A stretch of 53,541 nucleotides of DNA from contig JAIQFX010000025.1 in the NCBI GenBank assembly GCA_020073005.1, positions 1-53,541 of the forward strand, given 5' to 3'. The stretch is from Terriglobia bacterium (GTDB lineage Bacteria; Acidobacteriota; Vicinamibacteria; Vicinamibacterales; CAVVIG01). Each line of letters begins with the position of its first letter. Position 1 is the stretch's first letter. A program made the position numbers and the translations under genes. The notes under the pieces were generated by a model. It was not told the origin of the DNA. It was given only the letters and a program-made list of their open reading frames with translations, and ran no database searches. Shown in pieces: positions 53,163-53,541 of this stretch.

Positions 53163-53541
53163 CGGTTCGAATTCTCCAGCATCTGGCGTGCTCGTGTCTC
53201 CAATTCCTGCAGGCGGGCTTCCAGCTGCAGTCGCGCGCTTTCGATGCCGGCCTCGTCGGCATCCGCCGGCACGTCGAACGGCTCGCCCATCGCGATCGCG
53301 ACCGTCGAGAACGGCTTCGGGATCTGCGTGCGGTCCCAGCTGTGCAGTGTCCAGTGGCGATCGGCTTCCAGGTGAAACGGCAGGACGGGATGGCCAGTTG
53401 CTTTCGCCAGCCACACGGCGCCCGGCTGCGCGACGCGCGCCGGACCACGCGGGCCGTCGATCGTGAATCCGGCCGGCCTCCCCGTCTCGAGCTCGCGCGT
53501 CAGCTGCAGCAGCGCTTTTCGTCCGCCGCGCGACGTCGAGC
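53153..53541 (-). CDS. DUF374-type lysophospholipid acyltransferase (5' end outside window)
   Basis: The frame enters from the right edge, so about 128 C-terminal residues are seen. GGRKALLQLTRELETG then FTIDGPRGPARVAQPGAVWL and AKATGHPVLPFHLEADRHW match the DUF374 branch of the PlsC superfamily. FTIDGPRGP is its hallmark. Such proteins are membrane-associated acyltransferases of lipid A or lipoprotein type. The C-terminal coiled part (ESARLQLEARLQELETRARQML) and the last residues NSNREP run into a repeat. Confidence 0.88.
   Translation of the reverse strand, partial: STSRGGRKALLQLTRELETGRPAGFTIDGPRGPARVAQPGAVWLAKATGHPVLPFHLEADRHWTLHSWDRTQIPKPFSTVAIAMGEPFDVPADADEAGIESARLQLEARLQELETRARQMLENSNREP

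Noticed and set aside
53089-53448. Extended N-terminus of the deacetylase gene
   Set aside because: The extension runs through a GGGTTC repeat and the antisense frame of the acyltransferase; the ATG at 53088 begins the family motif MSVILIHSDRL.

Overview
The window is high-GC DNA (roughly two thirds G+C by eye) with densely packed genes and frequent GTG and TTG starts. Its gene content suggests an environmental Acidobacteriota, most like class Vicinamibacteria. The clues are a secreted carboxypeptidase-regulatory-domain protein, BshC (bacillithiol), kinase-like proteins with PEGA domains, a PBP1b-type penicillin-binding protein, and intergenic short-period repeats together with hairpins that encode VRLKPD-like peptides. 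The taxonomic call is inference; no comparison could be run.

Layout. 1-1055: the end of a tyrosine recombinase lies directly against tRNA-Cys, followed by tRNA-Gly; this is probably the edge of an integrated element that lies to the left. 1138-7850 (minus strand): galT, yraN, a class III aminotransferase, cysS, a small unknown gene, ribF, a PhnP-like metallo-hydrolase and a DUF1844 gene. 7868-11411: mazG, then comEC in the opposite direction. 11553-18000 (minus): carB, carA and a kinase-like PEGA protein. 18149-24473 (plus): bshC, a PBP1b-like transpeptidase, xdhC and a guanine-deaminase-type amidohydrolase. 24469-29927 (plus): a heat-shock operon with CIRCE (hrcA-grpE-dnaJ), prmA and a secreted regulatory-domain protein. 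30010-31987: rsmE and an active-looking Ser/Thr kinase, divergent from a large dyad of short repeats. 32099-36805: a lower-GC island with a DNA methyltransferase fused to an Mrr-like nuclease domain, a Fic protein with a tiny basic ORF behind it, a Leu-type tRNA with a CUA (amber) anticodon, a degenerate tRNA-like sequence and an IS1595-family transposase. 36826-43049 (plus): ilvE, pilT, recX, alaS and a lytic transglycosylase. 43086-50114: an ABC exporter pair, rpsT, holA, lptE and leuS. 50199-52060: a decayed accessory stretch with a frameshifted ParE toxin, an internally deleted SRPBCC gene, attC-like sequences and a broken peptidoglycan-binding-type ORF. 52060-53541 (minus): an HDAC-family deacetylase and the end of a DUF374 acyltransferase.

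Most genes are housekeeping: translation (cysS, alaS, leuS, rpsT, prmA, rsmE), envelope biogenesis (PBP, lptE, transglycosylase, acyltransferase), pyrimidine/arginine precursor synthesis (carAB), protein folding, competence and twitching, and recombination control.

The most unusual features are two. First, an amber-suppressor-type tRNA-Leu sits in the island although at least twelve ordinary genes in the window end in TAG. Second, several families of short-period repeats and small palindromes fill nearly every gap and are also found in frame inside conserved genes (carB, leuS twice, comEC twice, prmA, recX, the PhnP-like gene and the kinase-like gene). They even supply the signal-peptide core of lptE.
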